From Bordetella parapertussis (GTDB lineage: Bacteria; Pseudomonadota; Gammaproteobacteria; Burkholderiales; Burkholderiaceae_B), in NCBI GenBank assembly GCA_945872285.1, contig CAMBZR010000006.1:1-64000 (forward strand): a DNA stretch of 64,000 bases, given 5' to 3'. Below the pieces are notes generated by a model. The model was not told where the DNA came from and ran no database searches. It saw only the letters and a list, made by a program, of their open reading frames with translations. Made by a program: the position numbers and the translations under genes. Positions 37,766-46,864 of this stretch are shown one piece after another (the stretch's first letter is position 1; every line of letters begins with the position of its first letter).

Positions 37766-37925
37766 GGGTTATCAATCAGAGTTCACCTAATACCTTACCA
37801 CGCACAGAGTGCGTCAAAAGTGAGGCGCAGCTCAATAAGTGATCGACGCCTTTGAGTTGGCATTCAGGCGCCGATCCCCTATGATTAGGCTCTTTGTCGC
37901 TTAACGACACTATGGGGCAAGTTCG

Positions 37926-38846
37926 ATGCGAAGTATTCAACATCCGGGGCAGCCAAGCCTAGGGCGCGTTGCTGCACAGCAGGTTGAGCTCAAGCCTTTC
38001 GACCTTGAGCTTCCGGCACACATGACTTTGATGCAGGCGGTGGCGCAATCTATGCAAGGCCTACAGACGCAATGCGCGACGTTTCGCTTGTTTGACGGGG
38101 GTTTTGAGCCGTTTTCGTATGTGATGCCTGCCTTAGCAAAAACATCTGCGCATGCGGTGTATTTCAGCGATACCTATCCAGTTGAAGGCGCGGTTCGCCT
38201 TGAAACAGCTTGCGTGACGTTTGGCCAGCGCGACGGCAAGCCTTGGTTGCACAGCCACGCGATCTGGCTTGAGGCTAGTGGGCGCAGGCACTGCGGCCAT
38301 TTGTTGCCCGATGATATTGAAGTGAATGCACCAATTCGCGCCCAAGGCGTGGCGGTGCGTGGCGCGACCTTCACAGTGTGCCCCGACGCCGAAACCAATT
38401 TCAGTTTGTTTGTACCGCTAAAAAGTATGGCTCGGTTAAGTCAAACGACGGATGGTGTCACGGCTTTAGAAAGAGCTTCTACGTCAGTCCAAACGCCGCG
38501 CAGCAAAGGTTATGCGCTTCGTGTCGCACCCAACGTTGATATTTGCACAGCGTTAGAAAATTTTTGTCGCGAGCGTGGCATCATCCGTGCCAAGATACAG
38601 GGCGGTGTGGGCAGCACGGTGGGGGCAGTGTTTGACGACGGCCGCGTGGTCGAGCCGTTTGTCACCGAACTGCTGATACGCAAGGGTGAAATAATCACTG
38701 ATGCAAACGGTCACTTGCATGCGCAACTGGACGTGTCGATGGTCGATTACAAAGGGGGGGTGTCGGAAGGCCGACTTGCACGAGGCCAAAACCCCGTGCT
38801 CGTCACCTTTGAATTGGCGCTTGAAGTCGTTGAACCTGAGTTCTAA
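37926..38846 (+). CDS. protein with two PPC (DUF296) domains, 306 aa
   Basis: The C-terminal half is a clear PPC/DUF296 domain: VAPNVDICTALENFCRERGI, AKIQGGVGSTVGAVF, ELLIRKGEI, HLHAQLDVSMVDYKGGVSEG. The N-terminal half follows the same plan in weaker form (LELPAHMTLMQAVAQSMQGL, then CVTFGQRDGKPWLHSHAIW and GHLLPDDI), so the gene is a tandem duplication. PPC domains form trimers; in plants they occur with AT-hooks, but bacterial members lack DNA-binding motifs and have unknown roles. No signal peptide. Confidence 0.82.
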   Translation: MRSIQHPGQPSLGRVAAQQVELKPFDLELPAHMTLMQAVAQSMQGLQTQCATFRLFDGGFEPFSYVMPALAKTSAHAVYFSDTYPVEGAVRLETACVTFGQRDGKPWLHSHAIWLEASGRRHCGHLLPDDIEVNAPIRAQGVAVRGATFTVCPDAETNFSLFVPLKSMARLSQTTDGVTALERASTSVQTPRSKGYALRVAPNVDICTALENFCRERGIIRAKIQGGVGSTVGAVFDDGRVVEPFVTELLIRKGEIITDANGHLHAQLDVSMVDYKGGVSEGRLARGQNPVLVTFELALEVVEPEF

Positions 38847-38870
38847 GCGCCAGGGCCTGAGCTCTGCCGT

Positions 38871-39650
38871 CTAAAATCTAAAAGTAAAACCTGCGGCTAA
38901 GCCGAACAGACTTTGATTAATCGTGATGCCGTCTGTCTTCTGGCGCATATACAGATTTTTAACGGAGATCGTCACGTCTCCCCACTCATAGGCGTGTCCG
39001 ATACCGATCATCTGTTGTGTGGTGACTTCTACGTCGTCTTGAAGACCACCCACATCTAAATAAAATGGCACAAAATAATCAGAATTAGAGATGCGCATGC
39101 GACCTTTCATTCCCACGATCGGAGCCGTTATCGAGCGAGTTTGTGACTTACCTGCAAGCACCGCGCCGTCTGTCGCATTGATATCTGTCTTAACAAACTT
39201 GTTCATCACGCGTACGCCAAGCAGACCGTCTACGTAGACGTCATTTGTGTTGTACGCCGTGTAGGTCGCCGCCAAAGTGTAGATACCTTGCTCGACCGTT
39301 GTTTTTGACGTGAAACTTGAAGACCCCATGATTTCGGAGTTTTGTTTGTGAATCCTTGAAAAAACCCAGTCACCCAGTGCACCAACTTTGCCATTGTGGA
39401 CTTCAGCCGTCAGCATGCCCGCAAAATTCAAATTTGCGATGAGATCGCGCGAACTGTAGTCAACCGAGCCAAGCCTGGTCTGATCGTAGTAAGCATTGCC
39501 GCTCACGTTGGTGAGCCAGATATAGGGTGAGATCGACCCGCGCCAGCCTTCTGACACCTGCGGAATCGCCACAACATTTTCTGCAGCTTGAGTGGGTAAT
39601 ACGGTTAGCGGTGACACGAGCAGTGTCAAACAAATAAGTGCTTTTTTCAA
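38871..39650 (-). CDS. outer-membrane beta-barrel-like protein, 259 aa
   Basis: TTG start with GGAGAAAAAG before it. Signal peptide residues 1-22 ending TQAA. The mature part alternates polar and hydrophobic residues in short strands (GSISPYIWLTNVSGNAYY, GIYTLAATYTAYNTNDVYVDGLLGVR, WGDVTISVKNLYM) and ends FTFRF with a terminal Phe, the sign for the Bam machinery. Resembles small proteobacterial barrel proteins of unknown function. Probably 8-12 strands. Confidence 0.72.
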   Translation of the reverse strand: MKKALICLTLLVSPLTVLPTQAAENVVAIPQVSEGWRGSISPYIWLTNVSGNAYYDQTRLGSVDYSSRDLIANLNFAGMLTAEVHNGKVGALGDWVFSRIHKQNSEIMGSSSFTSKTTVEQGIYTLAATYTAYNTNDVYVDGLLGVRVMNKFVKTDINATDGAVLAGKSQTRSITAPIVGMKGRMRISNSDYFVPFYLDVGGLQDDVEVTTQQMIGIGHAYEWGDVTISVKNLYMRQKTDGITINQSLFGLAAGFTFRF

Positions 39651-39732
39651 CTTTTTCTCCGAAGTCTTTTTTGCTTAAGCCACGCGTTTAACGAGGCCTT
39701 GAAAACAACTAATTTTTAGTGCTTTTGGTCAA

Positions 39733-40569
39733 TCACGTTTCAACGTACAGTTGTGAAACATAGGATTTTGTGTGCGGTCCGCCATCAACGGTTAACGCCG
39801 CACCATTGACATACGAGGCCCGAGGAGACGCTAAAAATACGACTACGTTAGCGATATCAACCGGCACCCCCCAAGTTTGACCCGCTGGAACCGAAACGAC
39901 TTCAAGTTTGTCACGGTTCGCGAGGGCCGTTTTGGCTTGCCACTGTCCGCCTGCAGCTTGGGTCTCCCATAAGCGCAAACGAGCCTCAGATTTAACCACA
40001 CCTGGGATCACACAGTTCACTCTGATGCCAAACTCTGCCAATTCTGTTGCTAAATCGACCGAAAAACGTACTTCTGCAGCCTTTGCAGGCCCCGTACAAC
40101 TTGAGCCAGGTGGAAAATTCCCCCGAATACCTGTGCGCCCCGAGATATTAATGATTGAGGCAAAGCTCGAGGTTTTAAGCAAGGGTAAGGCGCGTTGGGA
40201 CACTCGAAACTGCGCAAAAAAGTTAAGCGCCATGCCATCTTGCAGGTCTTCCTCGGTCACTGTGGCAAACGGTTTGTAAATCCCCGTGCCTGCGTTATTG
40301 ACCAAAATATCGAGACGCCCAAAGCGAGCCCGAATATGCGCAATTAACTTTTCGATATCTGCAAGCTTAGTGATGTCAGCCTGCACGGCCTCTATCGAAC
40401 CGCCATTCTCCGTCAGGCACGAGGCAACGGCTTCGTCTAGTTTATGTTGCCGGCGCGCGCAAATGACGACCTGCGCGCCTTCTTGCGCGAAGGCTTGTGC
40501 CGTGGCCAGGCCAATGCCCTCACTGCCACCCGTGACACAAACGATTCGTCCTGCCAGTTCAAGGTTCAT
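39733..40569 (-). CDS. SDR-family protein lacking the catalytic tyrosine, 278 aa
   Basis: SDR fold is clear: VTGGSEGIGLATA at 13-25, ARRQHKL after beta2, NNAG at 91-94 and the conserved Ser143 in INISG. The YxxxK site is changed: Lys163 is present in TGPAKAAEV, but position 159 is Thr. The C-terminal GAALTVDGG is normal. Such proteins may use another residue, bind a ligand without turnover, or be inactive. The gene follows a Bug receptor gene on the same strand (44 bp gap), so the two are probably co-transcribed. Confidence 0.85.
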   Translation of the reverse strand: MNLELAGRIVCVTGGSEGIGLATAQAFAQEGAQVVICARRQHKLDEAVASCLTENGGSIEAVQADITKLADIEKLIAHIRARFGRLDILVNNAGTGIYKPFATVTEEDLQDGMALNFFAQFRVSQRALPLLKTSSFASIINISGRTGIRGNFPPGSSCTGPAKAAEVRFSVDLATELAEFGIRVNCVIPGVVKSEARLRLWETQAAGGQWQAKTALANRDKLEVVSVPAGQTWGVPVDIANVVVFLASPRASYVNGAALTVDGGPHTKSYVSQLYVET

Positions 40570-40613
40570 CGCTTTTTCTACCTTTTTTTAATTGGAGGAG
40601 GCTTCTGCGAAGC

Positions 40614-41606
40614 TTAGTCAACTTTGATGTTCAAACGCCGAATAATGTCCCCAAATCGTTTGATTTCACTCTTCGTGAAGGCTGCGAGTTGCTCGGGGGT
40701 TGAATATTCATACTCTGCACCTTGAGTCACGATTCCCTTTTGAATCTCGGGGCGCATCAAAACCCGTTTGGCCGCGGCATTCATGAGATCGATCGTTTCT
40801 TTCGGTGTGCCAGCACGCGCAAACAAGGCAAACCACTGAGAAATTTCAATGTCTTTAAAGCCTGCCTCTGCAAACGTAGGAACATCAGGCATCGTGCTTG
40901 ACCGCTTTGCACTTGCGACAGCAAGAACTTTAATTTTGCCTCCCTGATACAAGGCAGAGGCTGAGGCTACGCCCACAAAAGATAGCGCGATTTGACCCGC
41001 GGCCACATCACCAATTGCGGGCGCATCGCCTTTGTAAGGCGCGTGCACGATATCAAGGCCAGAAGCCGCTTTAAAAGCCTCGCCCGCAAGGTGGCCTGTC
41101 GAGCCTACCCCACTGCTCGAAAACGCGAGCTTGCCTGGATTTTTTTTGCCATAGGCAATCAGCTCTGCCACGCTATTGATTCCCAGACGCGGATCCACCG
41201 AGAGCGTGAGGGGCACAAAGCCAATCATACTGATCGGGGCAAAATCTTTAACCGCATCATAGGGCGTGTTGGGATACAGCGTAGGGTTAGTGCCATGCGT
41301 GGCGCTGTTGCCCGTCAACACGGCATAGCCATCCGGCGCCGCTTTAGCAACATACGTTGCCCCCACAATCCCATTGGCGCCGGTTTTGTTTTCGGCAACA
41401 ATCACACCTTTGAGCTCGGTTGCCATGTGCTGTGCCATCAGACGCGTCAAGTAGTCGTTGGCGCCACCCGCAGCAAAGGGCGAGATAAATTGAATCGGCT
41501 TGTCCGGAAACGCGGCGTTCGCCTGGCCTGAAACAAGCACCAGTCCCAACGCAAAACCTGCGCAAGTCGCGATTTTTTTTAAGAAAGTGAAAGAGCCGTG
41601 AGTCAT
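40614..41606 (-). CDS. Bug/TctC-family solute receptor, 330 aa
   Basis: ATG at 41606 has AGGAG at the right distance and gives a signal peptide (MTHGSFTFLKKIATCAG to ANA); the upstream start at 41642 is less likely. Family blocks FPDKPIQFISPFAAGGAND, VIVAENKTGANGIVGATYV, KLAFSSSGVGSTGHLAG and HAPYKGDAPAIGDVAAG. An orphan receptor without TctAB nearby; co-transcribed with the SDR gene. Confidence 0.93.
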   Translation of the reverse strand: MTHGSFTFLKKIATCAGFALGLVLVSGQANAAFPDKPIQFISPFAAGGANDYLTRLMAQHMATELKGVIVAENKTGANGIVGATYVAKAAPDGYAVLTGNSATHGTNPTLYPNTPYDAVKDFAPISMIGFVPLTLSVDPRLGINSVAELIAYGKKNPGKLAFSSSGVGSTGHLAGEAFKAASGLDIVHAPYKGDAPAIGDVAAGQIALSFVGVASASALYQGGKIKVLAVASAKRSSTMPDVPTFAEAGFKDIEISQWFALFARAGTPKETIDLMNAAAKRVLMRPEIQKGIVTQGAEYEYSTPEQLAAFTKSEIKRFGDIIRRLNIKVD

Positions 41607-41866
41607 AGGGGTCTCCTGAAATTTGCGGGCGCTTGGGCGCACCTATTGTTTTGCTTGAAATAAGGTGGAAGTGTAAGCATTTTTGGGTTGGGCCCCACAA
41701 TTTGGCTTAAACGGCGGGATTTTAAGCGTGACTCTTGTCTTATATTCCACATAACGGACTTTATCACTGACCCTGTCAAGGTCTGCAGAGCCGCCATCGC
41801 TTAGGATAGCGGGCACGAACCCCCAGAGTTTTTAGCTTGTTTGCCTTGTACACACGGATTCGCACG

Positions 41867-42811
41867 ATGCAGCCACTCGAAGTCAACTCTCACCCCATCA
41901 TTGAGCGCGCCCGAATTGCGCTGGCCTTGAATCGCACGCCCGGCTACCACTTTTGCGGCAACTTTTTTAATTTACTGTTCGGCGATGTTGATCAGCAGCA
42001 CTCTGTCCTGCATATGGATGCTGCCGTTCAAAGCGCGGATCAAGACGGGCAACTCAGTCTGACCGCGTTCGCGATGTTGGCCGATATGGGCTTAGCAACG
42101 GGCATCCGTTTTGGCCTGGATCAGACGACGCGCTTGGCAACGGTCGCGATCAGTTTGCAATTGACTGGGGCCGCGCGAACGGGGCGGCTGTCTGCGGCGA
42201 GTCAGTCGCAGGGTTTTATTCAAGGTGTTCAGGGTCAACAAGGCCTCAGTCAAACTCGTATCACAGCCAACAAAGAATTAGTCTGTATCGGACAGGGCGC
42301 TTTTATGATCCTGCCAGCGCCGGGCGGAAAAAAACTTGCTCCGATTCCTTGGGTGGGCCGCACACCCCCCCAAAATCCGCAGTTAGACTTAACCACGCTC
42401 ACCGAGGACGAGGCCTGGGTGCTTGCTCGCGTAGAGCAAGCTGTTAAGCGCTGCACCACAGAGGGTGGAGACTTTGTGACACGTTTTTTAGGCTTGTATC
42501 CCGAGCAGCGGTCGGATGGTGCCTTTGTACAAATTGAAAACGGTGCACATATCGCCAATCGTGTGAAGCATGTTCAAGGCGGTATCGTGTTGGCCCTTGG
42601 CATGGAAACGGCCGCGGCAGCCTTGGGCGCTGAATGGTGGCTTTCAGGCGTGACTGCCGCCTACATCAGCCCGGGAGAAGGCGACACTATTTCGGCCACC
42701 TCGAGCATTATTCATCGCGGACGCATGACGGCGGTGGTACGTACCCAGGTGCTAAACAGCACAGGGCGACAAGCGCTCGAGGTTTTAACGACCCATGCGC
42801 GTCGGGCTTAA
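41867..42811 (+). CDS. tandem hotdog-domain (PaaI-like) protein, 314 aa
   Basis: Two PaaI-type hotdog units in one chain. The first (about residues 40-145) includes SLTAFAMLADMGLATGIRF as the central helix and ATVAISLQLTGAARTGRL. The second (about 200-314) has HVQGGIVLALGMETAAAAL as the helix and LSGVTAAYISPGEGDTISA. Only the second carries the HVQGG turn of the canonical HGG motif, so one site per chain may be active. Likely an acyl-CoA thioesterase. The ATG at 41867 was chosen over a TTG 30 bases upstream. The 260-bp divergent gap before it shows no gene. Confidence 0.78.
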   Translation: MQPLEVNSHPIIERARIALALNRTPGYHFCGNFFNLLFGDVDQQHSVLHMDAAVQSADQDGQLSLTAFAMLADMGLATGIRFGLDQTTRLATVAISLQLTGAARTGRLSAASQSQGFIQGVQGQQGLSQTRITANKELVCIGQGAFMILPAPGGKKLAPIPWVGRTPPQNPQLDLTTLTEDEAWVLARVEQAVKRCTTEGGDFVTRFLGLYPEQRSDGAFVQIENGAHIANRVKHVQGGIVLALGMETAAAALGAEWWLSGVTAAYISPGEGDTISATSSIIHRGRMTAVVRTQVLNSTGRQALEVLTTHARRA

Positions 42812-42849
42812 GTTAGCGGGCTTAAGTTAGGGGCGGGTAGGCGACGGGT

Positions 42850-43740
42850 TTACGTTTGCTCAAGAGTCTTGGCATTCTGGCTTTTAGCGCGGGGCTCTTT
42901 GTAGCGGTTGTAACCCCATAAATATTGCTCGGGCATTTGCGCAATCATGGCTTGCATTTCTTGATTGATGATGCTGGCAGCGGCGACGGCGTCTTCAGGC
43001 AACGCGTGTTCAAGTTTTTTGTGCAGCAGCGTGTATCCTTTTCCTAGACCGTTACGCTTTGCCCCAAGTATAAAAATCGTCGCGCCTGAAAGCTGCTGTA
43101 GGCGTTGCACCAAAGTCATCGTATAGGCGGATTTGCCAAAAAACGGCGCCCAAACGCCTTCGCCTTCGACCGGTACCTGATCGGGCAAAATTCCGATCGT
43201 ATGACCGCGCAGTAAAGTTTTTACGAGAGTACGCACGCCAAGTTGATTCGCTGGCGCCATCGTCAATTGTGTGCGTGTGCGCATCTGGATGATCCAGTCT
43301 TGCAACCACGCATAACGCGGTGGTCTAAAGAGCACCGTCGAGAGGTAACGGCTGCTATACACGGGCCCAAGCAGCTCAAAACAGCCGGCGTGTGGAGACA
43401 ATAAAATCACGCCTTTTTTTAACGCAAGTGCCTCGTCGAATTGCTGCCAGTTGTCGCAGGCGACTTTAGTGTTTAAAAAATCATCGTTGCGTCGAGTCCA
43501 CCAAAAGGGCATCTCGTAAATCAATTGCCCCGAACTTAGCATCGCCGCTCTTAAGGTTTGCGCGTCTGAGTCAGGAAACGCTTGCTTAAGGTTTTGCACC
43601 GCCCGGTTTTTATAGCGACTAGGCAAGCGTCAGGCAAGCCAACCGGCACACCAACCGAGTGTTTGCACGACAACCAGCGGCAAAGCCCCGAGGACTTTGA
43701 AAAACGCTGTGAGTAGTGCCGAGGCAATTTTTTTGAGCAT
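42850..43740 (-). pseudogene. lipid A lauroyltransferase-like gene (LpxL/HtrB) with TGA at codon 37
   Basis: The natural start is ATG at 43740: the frame reads MLKKIASALLTAFFKVLGA, then GWCAGWLA, then TGA (43632-43630), then RLPSRYKNRAVQNL and so on to the end. All of this is one frame and the N-terminal part is the expected membrane anchor, so a Trp or Arg codon (TGG or CGA) has probably become TGA. The body keeps the acyltransferase motifs: LLSPHAGCFELLG with the HxxxxE site and GILPDQVPVEGEGVW. A TTG at 43626 could restart translation and give a 258-aa protein without anchor. The active site is intact, so loss may be recent or a sequencing error. Confidence 0.75.
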
Positions 43741-43787
43741 AACGCTTAGAATAACAAAATTAATCCTAACCAAAGCTGATACGACCG

Positions 43788-44918
43788 ATGAAACTCACAG
43801 AGCTAATGACACCCGTGGCGCTGATTGATGTGCCTCGTATGCAACACAATGTCGAACGGATGCAGACCTACGTTAGCAAACTCGGCGCAAGCTTTCGTCC
43901 CCACGTTAAAACTTCAAAATGTGTTGACGCGACGCACGCGCAGCTTAAAGCGGGAGCCCAGGGCATCACCGTATCCACCCTAAAAGAAGCCGAGCAGTTT
44001 TTTGCAGCGGGCTTTCGCGATATTTTGTACGCGGTTGGCCTGGCCCCCAATAAACTGGCCGGCGCCGCCGCGTTGCTGCGTCAGGGGTGCGATTTAAAAG
44101 TCTTGACCGACAGCGTGCAGTCTGCGCAGGCGATTGCGGCCTATGGTTTGCAACAAGGTCTGTGTTTTAAAGTCTTGATCGAAATCGACACCGACGACCA
44201 CCGTTCAGGCATTAAGCCTGATTCTGCTCAATTGCTGGAAGTCGCCCGGGCTTTAACCGCACCTGCCTGTGAGCTTGTAGGCGTCTTAACGCACGCGGGC
44301 TCAAGCTACGATCTCAACACCCCAGAGGCTTTAGTCGCCCTCGCAGAGCAAGAGCGCTCGGGCTGCGTGCGCGCCGCCGAACGCTTGCGCCAAGCCGGTT
44401 TTACTTGCCCAAGCGTCAGTGTTGGTTCGACCCCCACCGCGCTCTGTGCACAAAACTTAGACGGTGTGACTGAAGTGCGTGCAGGCGTATATATCTTTTT
44501 TGATTTAGTCATGCACAACGTGGGCGTTTGCGCGCTCAACGAAATTGCGCTCAGTGTGCTGACGACCGTGATCGGTCACCAAGAAGAAAAGGGCTGGGCA
44601 ATCGTGGACGCTGGCTGGATGGCGATGAGTCGTGATCGCGGCACGCAAAAGCAAAGGCAAGATTTTGGCTATGGCCTAGTGTGCGATCTCAATGCGGTGG
44701 TACTTGAAGGCTACACCATTAGTGGCGCCAACCAAGAACACGGTATTGTGTCGCGTCTCGCAGAGCCCGATCTTGCGATTGCCAAACGGTTTCCGATCGG
44801 AACTCAGCTCAGGATTTTGCCCAACCACGCCTGCGCCACCGGCGCGCAGTTTCCTGAATATCACGCGCTTGACCAAGAGGGTAACAGCACCACCTGGAGC
44901 CGTTTTTACGGCTGGTAA
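43788..44918 (+). CDS. D-threonine aldolase-like PLP enzyme (DSD1 family), 376 aa
   Basis: LMTPVALIDVPRMQHNVERM starts the alanine-racemase-type barrel; the PLP lysine lies in FRPHVKTSKCVDA; GSTPTALC is the phosphate-binding turn; and ILPNHACATGAQF holds the His-x-Cys zinc site near the end. Closer to low-specificity D-threonine aldolases than the paralogue at 32125-33279, in that it has the PNHACAT motif. Probably splits D-threonine or other D-3-hydroxyamino acids to glycine and an aldehyde. Confidence 0.88.
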   Translation: MKLTELMTPVALIDVPRMQHNVERMQTYVSKLGASFRPHVKTSKCVDATHAQLKAGAQGITVSTLKEAEQFFAAGFRDILYAVGLAPNKLAGAAALLRQGCDLKVLTDSVQSAQAIAAYGLQQGLCFKVLIEIDTDDHRSGIKPDSAQLLEVARALTAPACELVGVLTHAGSSYDLNTPEALVALAEQERSGCVRAAERLRQAGFTCPSVSVGSTPTALCAQNLDGVTEVRAGVYIFFDLVMHNVGVCALNEIALSVLTTVIGHQEEKGWAIVDAGWMAMSRDRGTQKQRQDFGYGLVCDLNAVVLEGYTISGANQEHGIVSRLAEPDLAIAKRFPIGTQLRILPNHACATGAQFPEYHALDQEGNSTTWSRFYGW

Positions 44919-44937
44919 CAGACGACCCTCAAAAAAT

Positions 44938-44954
44938 AGGCTCGGCCTTTTTTT
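44938..44954 (+). terminator. small intrinsic terminator
   Basis: AGGC-TCG-GCCT with seven T after it and six A before it, so the stem can extend through A-T pairs. Sits 19 bp after the aldolase stop and before the Tad operon. Confidence 0.6.
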
Positions 44955-45050
44955 GTTAGGTTAGATTTAGCTATTGCGATGATTGCGAATTGAAGCGCTG
45001 TGTTTCAGGGTCCACACTGGCCGCTTGTTTAATTCAGCAAGAGGCCTCGC

Positions 45051-45368
45051 ATGTCAGCCCCATTTTTACCTGCACGTTTCAAAACGAAAACCAGTCATCA
45101 AACGCCTTGCTTGACGCGACAGTTAGGGCAAGGAATGACCGAATACATCATTATTGTTGCCTTGGTTGCAGTGGCTGCGATCGCTGTGTATCAATATTTA
45201 GGTCAAGTCTTAAGGGCACAAACCGCAGCGGTCGCCAAAGAGTTGGCGGGTGAAGACGGCTCAGAGCAATCGCGCAGCGCGCAAAGCGCGGCACAGGCCG
45301 CCGCAACTCAAGCCGCAGCAAAATCCTTAAAAGATTTCACCGGTAACGCCCAAGGGTCTGCGCGGTGA
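45051..45368 (+). CDS. Flp/type IVb prepilin-like protein, 105 aa
   Basis: First gene of the Tad operon. Leader of 26 residues ending in Gly26, then QGMTEY: this is the G/xxxxEY cleavage site of Flp prepilins, followed by the hydrophobic core IIIVALVAVAAIAVYQYLG. The C-terminal half is unusually long and Ala/Gln/Ser-rich (SAQSAAQAAATQAAAK), likely a surface helix. The gene for the peptidase that should cut it (tadV/cpaA) is not in this locus. Overlaps the next gene as TGATG. Confidence 0.85.
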   Translation: MSAPFLPARFKTKTSHQTPCLTRQLGQGMTEYIIIVALVAVAAIAVYQYLGQVLRAQTAAVAKELAGEDGSEQSRSAQSAAQAAATQAAAKSLKDFTGNAQGSAR

Positions 45369-46864
45369 TGATGCCTGTTGGGCAAGCGCTGGCAAATGCT
45401 GGGCAAGGGCCTGAACGCAGCCGTGCTAGGCAGGGTCTTGCTGAGCGCCAGTCTTTATTTGCAAGCGATGCGTCTGGACAAGTCCTACCGCTGGGTCTAC
45501 TTTTGTGCGCGCTTGGCGCACTGGCTTGGGTGCTTTCGCTCAATCTCGGGCGTTTGGTCCACAACAAAGCCTCTTTGTTACGTGCAACCGATGCAGCAGT
45601 GTATTCCGCTGCAGTGGTGCAGGCGCGCGCGCTGAATCTGCATGCCTATTTGAACCGTGCGCAACTCGCGCAGCAAGTGGCGATGGCGCATTTGATTACA
45701 ACGGCGTCGGCCGAACGCTACCGAGCAACGCTCGCTCAACAGGCGTCTCGTTTTAATCCGCCAGCTACGTTAATCGGTTTTCTTTTTGCCCCACAGCATG
45801 CCGTCGCTTATTTGTCTGCCAAAGTGGGTGGGGTAACCGATCGGGTGGCGCTTGGCCAGTTAGCCCAGGCCTTCGCTCGTCATGATGAGGTCATCCATCA
45901 AGTGCTTGAGCGTGTACGCCACGAGCAGCTTAAACGTTTGGTGGCGGTTCGTCAGCACGTCTTAACCGATGTGCTTGTTAAAAACGTGGGGGTCAGTGGT
46001 TCAAGTTTAAAGGGCACGACGACCAAGGCCCTCGGACTTGAGGCGAATTTGGTCATTGACGAGTTGCCAGGTTTTATCTCAAGATTTTCGGGCTCAGACG
46101 CACGCTGGCAAGCTTTGCTCAAGCGAGCATCAAAAAAGTATGGCTTTTTAGATGATCGAAATCAGACCACCCGTAACCTTTGGGCGGTCAATATCAAATG
46201 CCCCCATAAGCGCCATGAGTTACGTCGCAAAGGCTCAACCCGAGTCAGTGCAAAGGGCGAATGGTCGGTGCAAGATAATCAGTCGTATCACGCCTTGCGC
46301 TATAACAGATGGATTGGTTGCTATCAGCGCGAATATCCGATGGGCTGGGCCTTAGTGAGCAATACCATTCGTCAGCGTCCAACGCAAAACGACGACGAAT
46401 ACTTAAGCGCCGCGCCTCAAAACTTTTCGCAACAAGCATTTTGGCGCTGGGTCGGTGAGCAGGCGCAAGGCGGCTGGAACATCTTTTCGGGTGGGGATAA
46501 TCATTTGGCACGTCTGTGGGCTAAGCAGGCCGAGCTGCGTTGGGCCACGCAAGGTTTGCCTAGCTATACCGCGCTGACACCCAGGCGCGGGACTTCGCTG
46601 CGTTTGGGCTTGGTGGTTAAGCAACAAAGCGCGTTGGTGCATGCTGGCACGCCAGTAGAAGAACGGCGCTTTGCTGCAACCTTTAGTCCAACAGCAACTG
46701 AACGAATTCAGGCCTTGCACAGCCGTGCCGCCGCCGAAACTTATTTTGAAGCGCCTTCATCACGACTTCTGGGGTCCACGGCCGCGCCGAATTTGTTTCA
46801 ACCTTTCTGGAAAGCGCGCTTGATTGATTATTCTGCACTGCCGGTGCAAAGCAAGGCCCCATGA
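45368..46864 (+). CDS. TadG-like pilus assembly protein, 498 aa
   Basis: Residues ~35-65 (SGQVLPLGLLLCALGALAW) form a single N-terminal span as in TadG/TadE-like proteins, followed by NKASLLRATDAAVYSAAVVQARALNLHAY, the family hallmark after the anchor. The remaining 400 residues are a periplasmic domain without von Willebrand motifs that I could see. A minor component or tip factor of the pilus; role inferred from locus. The Glu at position +5 of true pseudopilins is absent. Confidence 0.75.
   Translation: MMPVGQALANAGQGPERSRARQGLAERQSLFASDASGQVLPLGLLLCALGALAWVLSLNLGRLVHNKASLLRATDAAVYSAAVVQARALNLHAYLNRAQLAQQVAMAHLITTASAERYRATLAQQASRFNPPATLIGFLFAPQHAVAYLSAKVGGVTDRVALGQLAQAFARHDEVIHQVLERVRHEQLKRLVAVRQHVLTDVLVKNVGVSGSSLKGTTTKALGLEANLVIDELPGFISRFSGSDARWQALLKRASKKYGFLDDRNQTTRNLWAVNIKCPHKRHELRRKGSTRVSAKGEWSVQDNQSYHALRYNRWIGCYQREYPMGWALVSNTIRQRPTQNDDEYLSAAPQNFSQQAFWRWVGEQAQGGWNIFSGGDNHLARLWAKQAELRWATQGLPSYTALTPRRGTSLRLGLVVKQQSALVHAGTPVEERRFAATFSPTATERIQALHSRAAAETYFEAPSSRLLGSTAAPNLFQPFWKARLIDYSALPVQSKAP

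Noticed and set aside
12457..43632. Two genes with in-frame TGA could mean TGA is read as Trp in this organism
   Set aside because: Many intact genes here end with TGA at the expected family C-terminus (guaA, both orfA and tadC, for example), so TGA is a normal stop. The two cases are treated as separate nonsense mutations.
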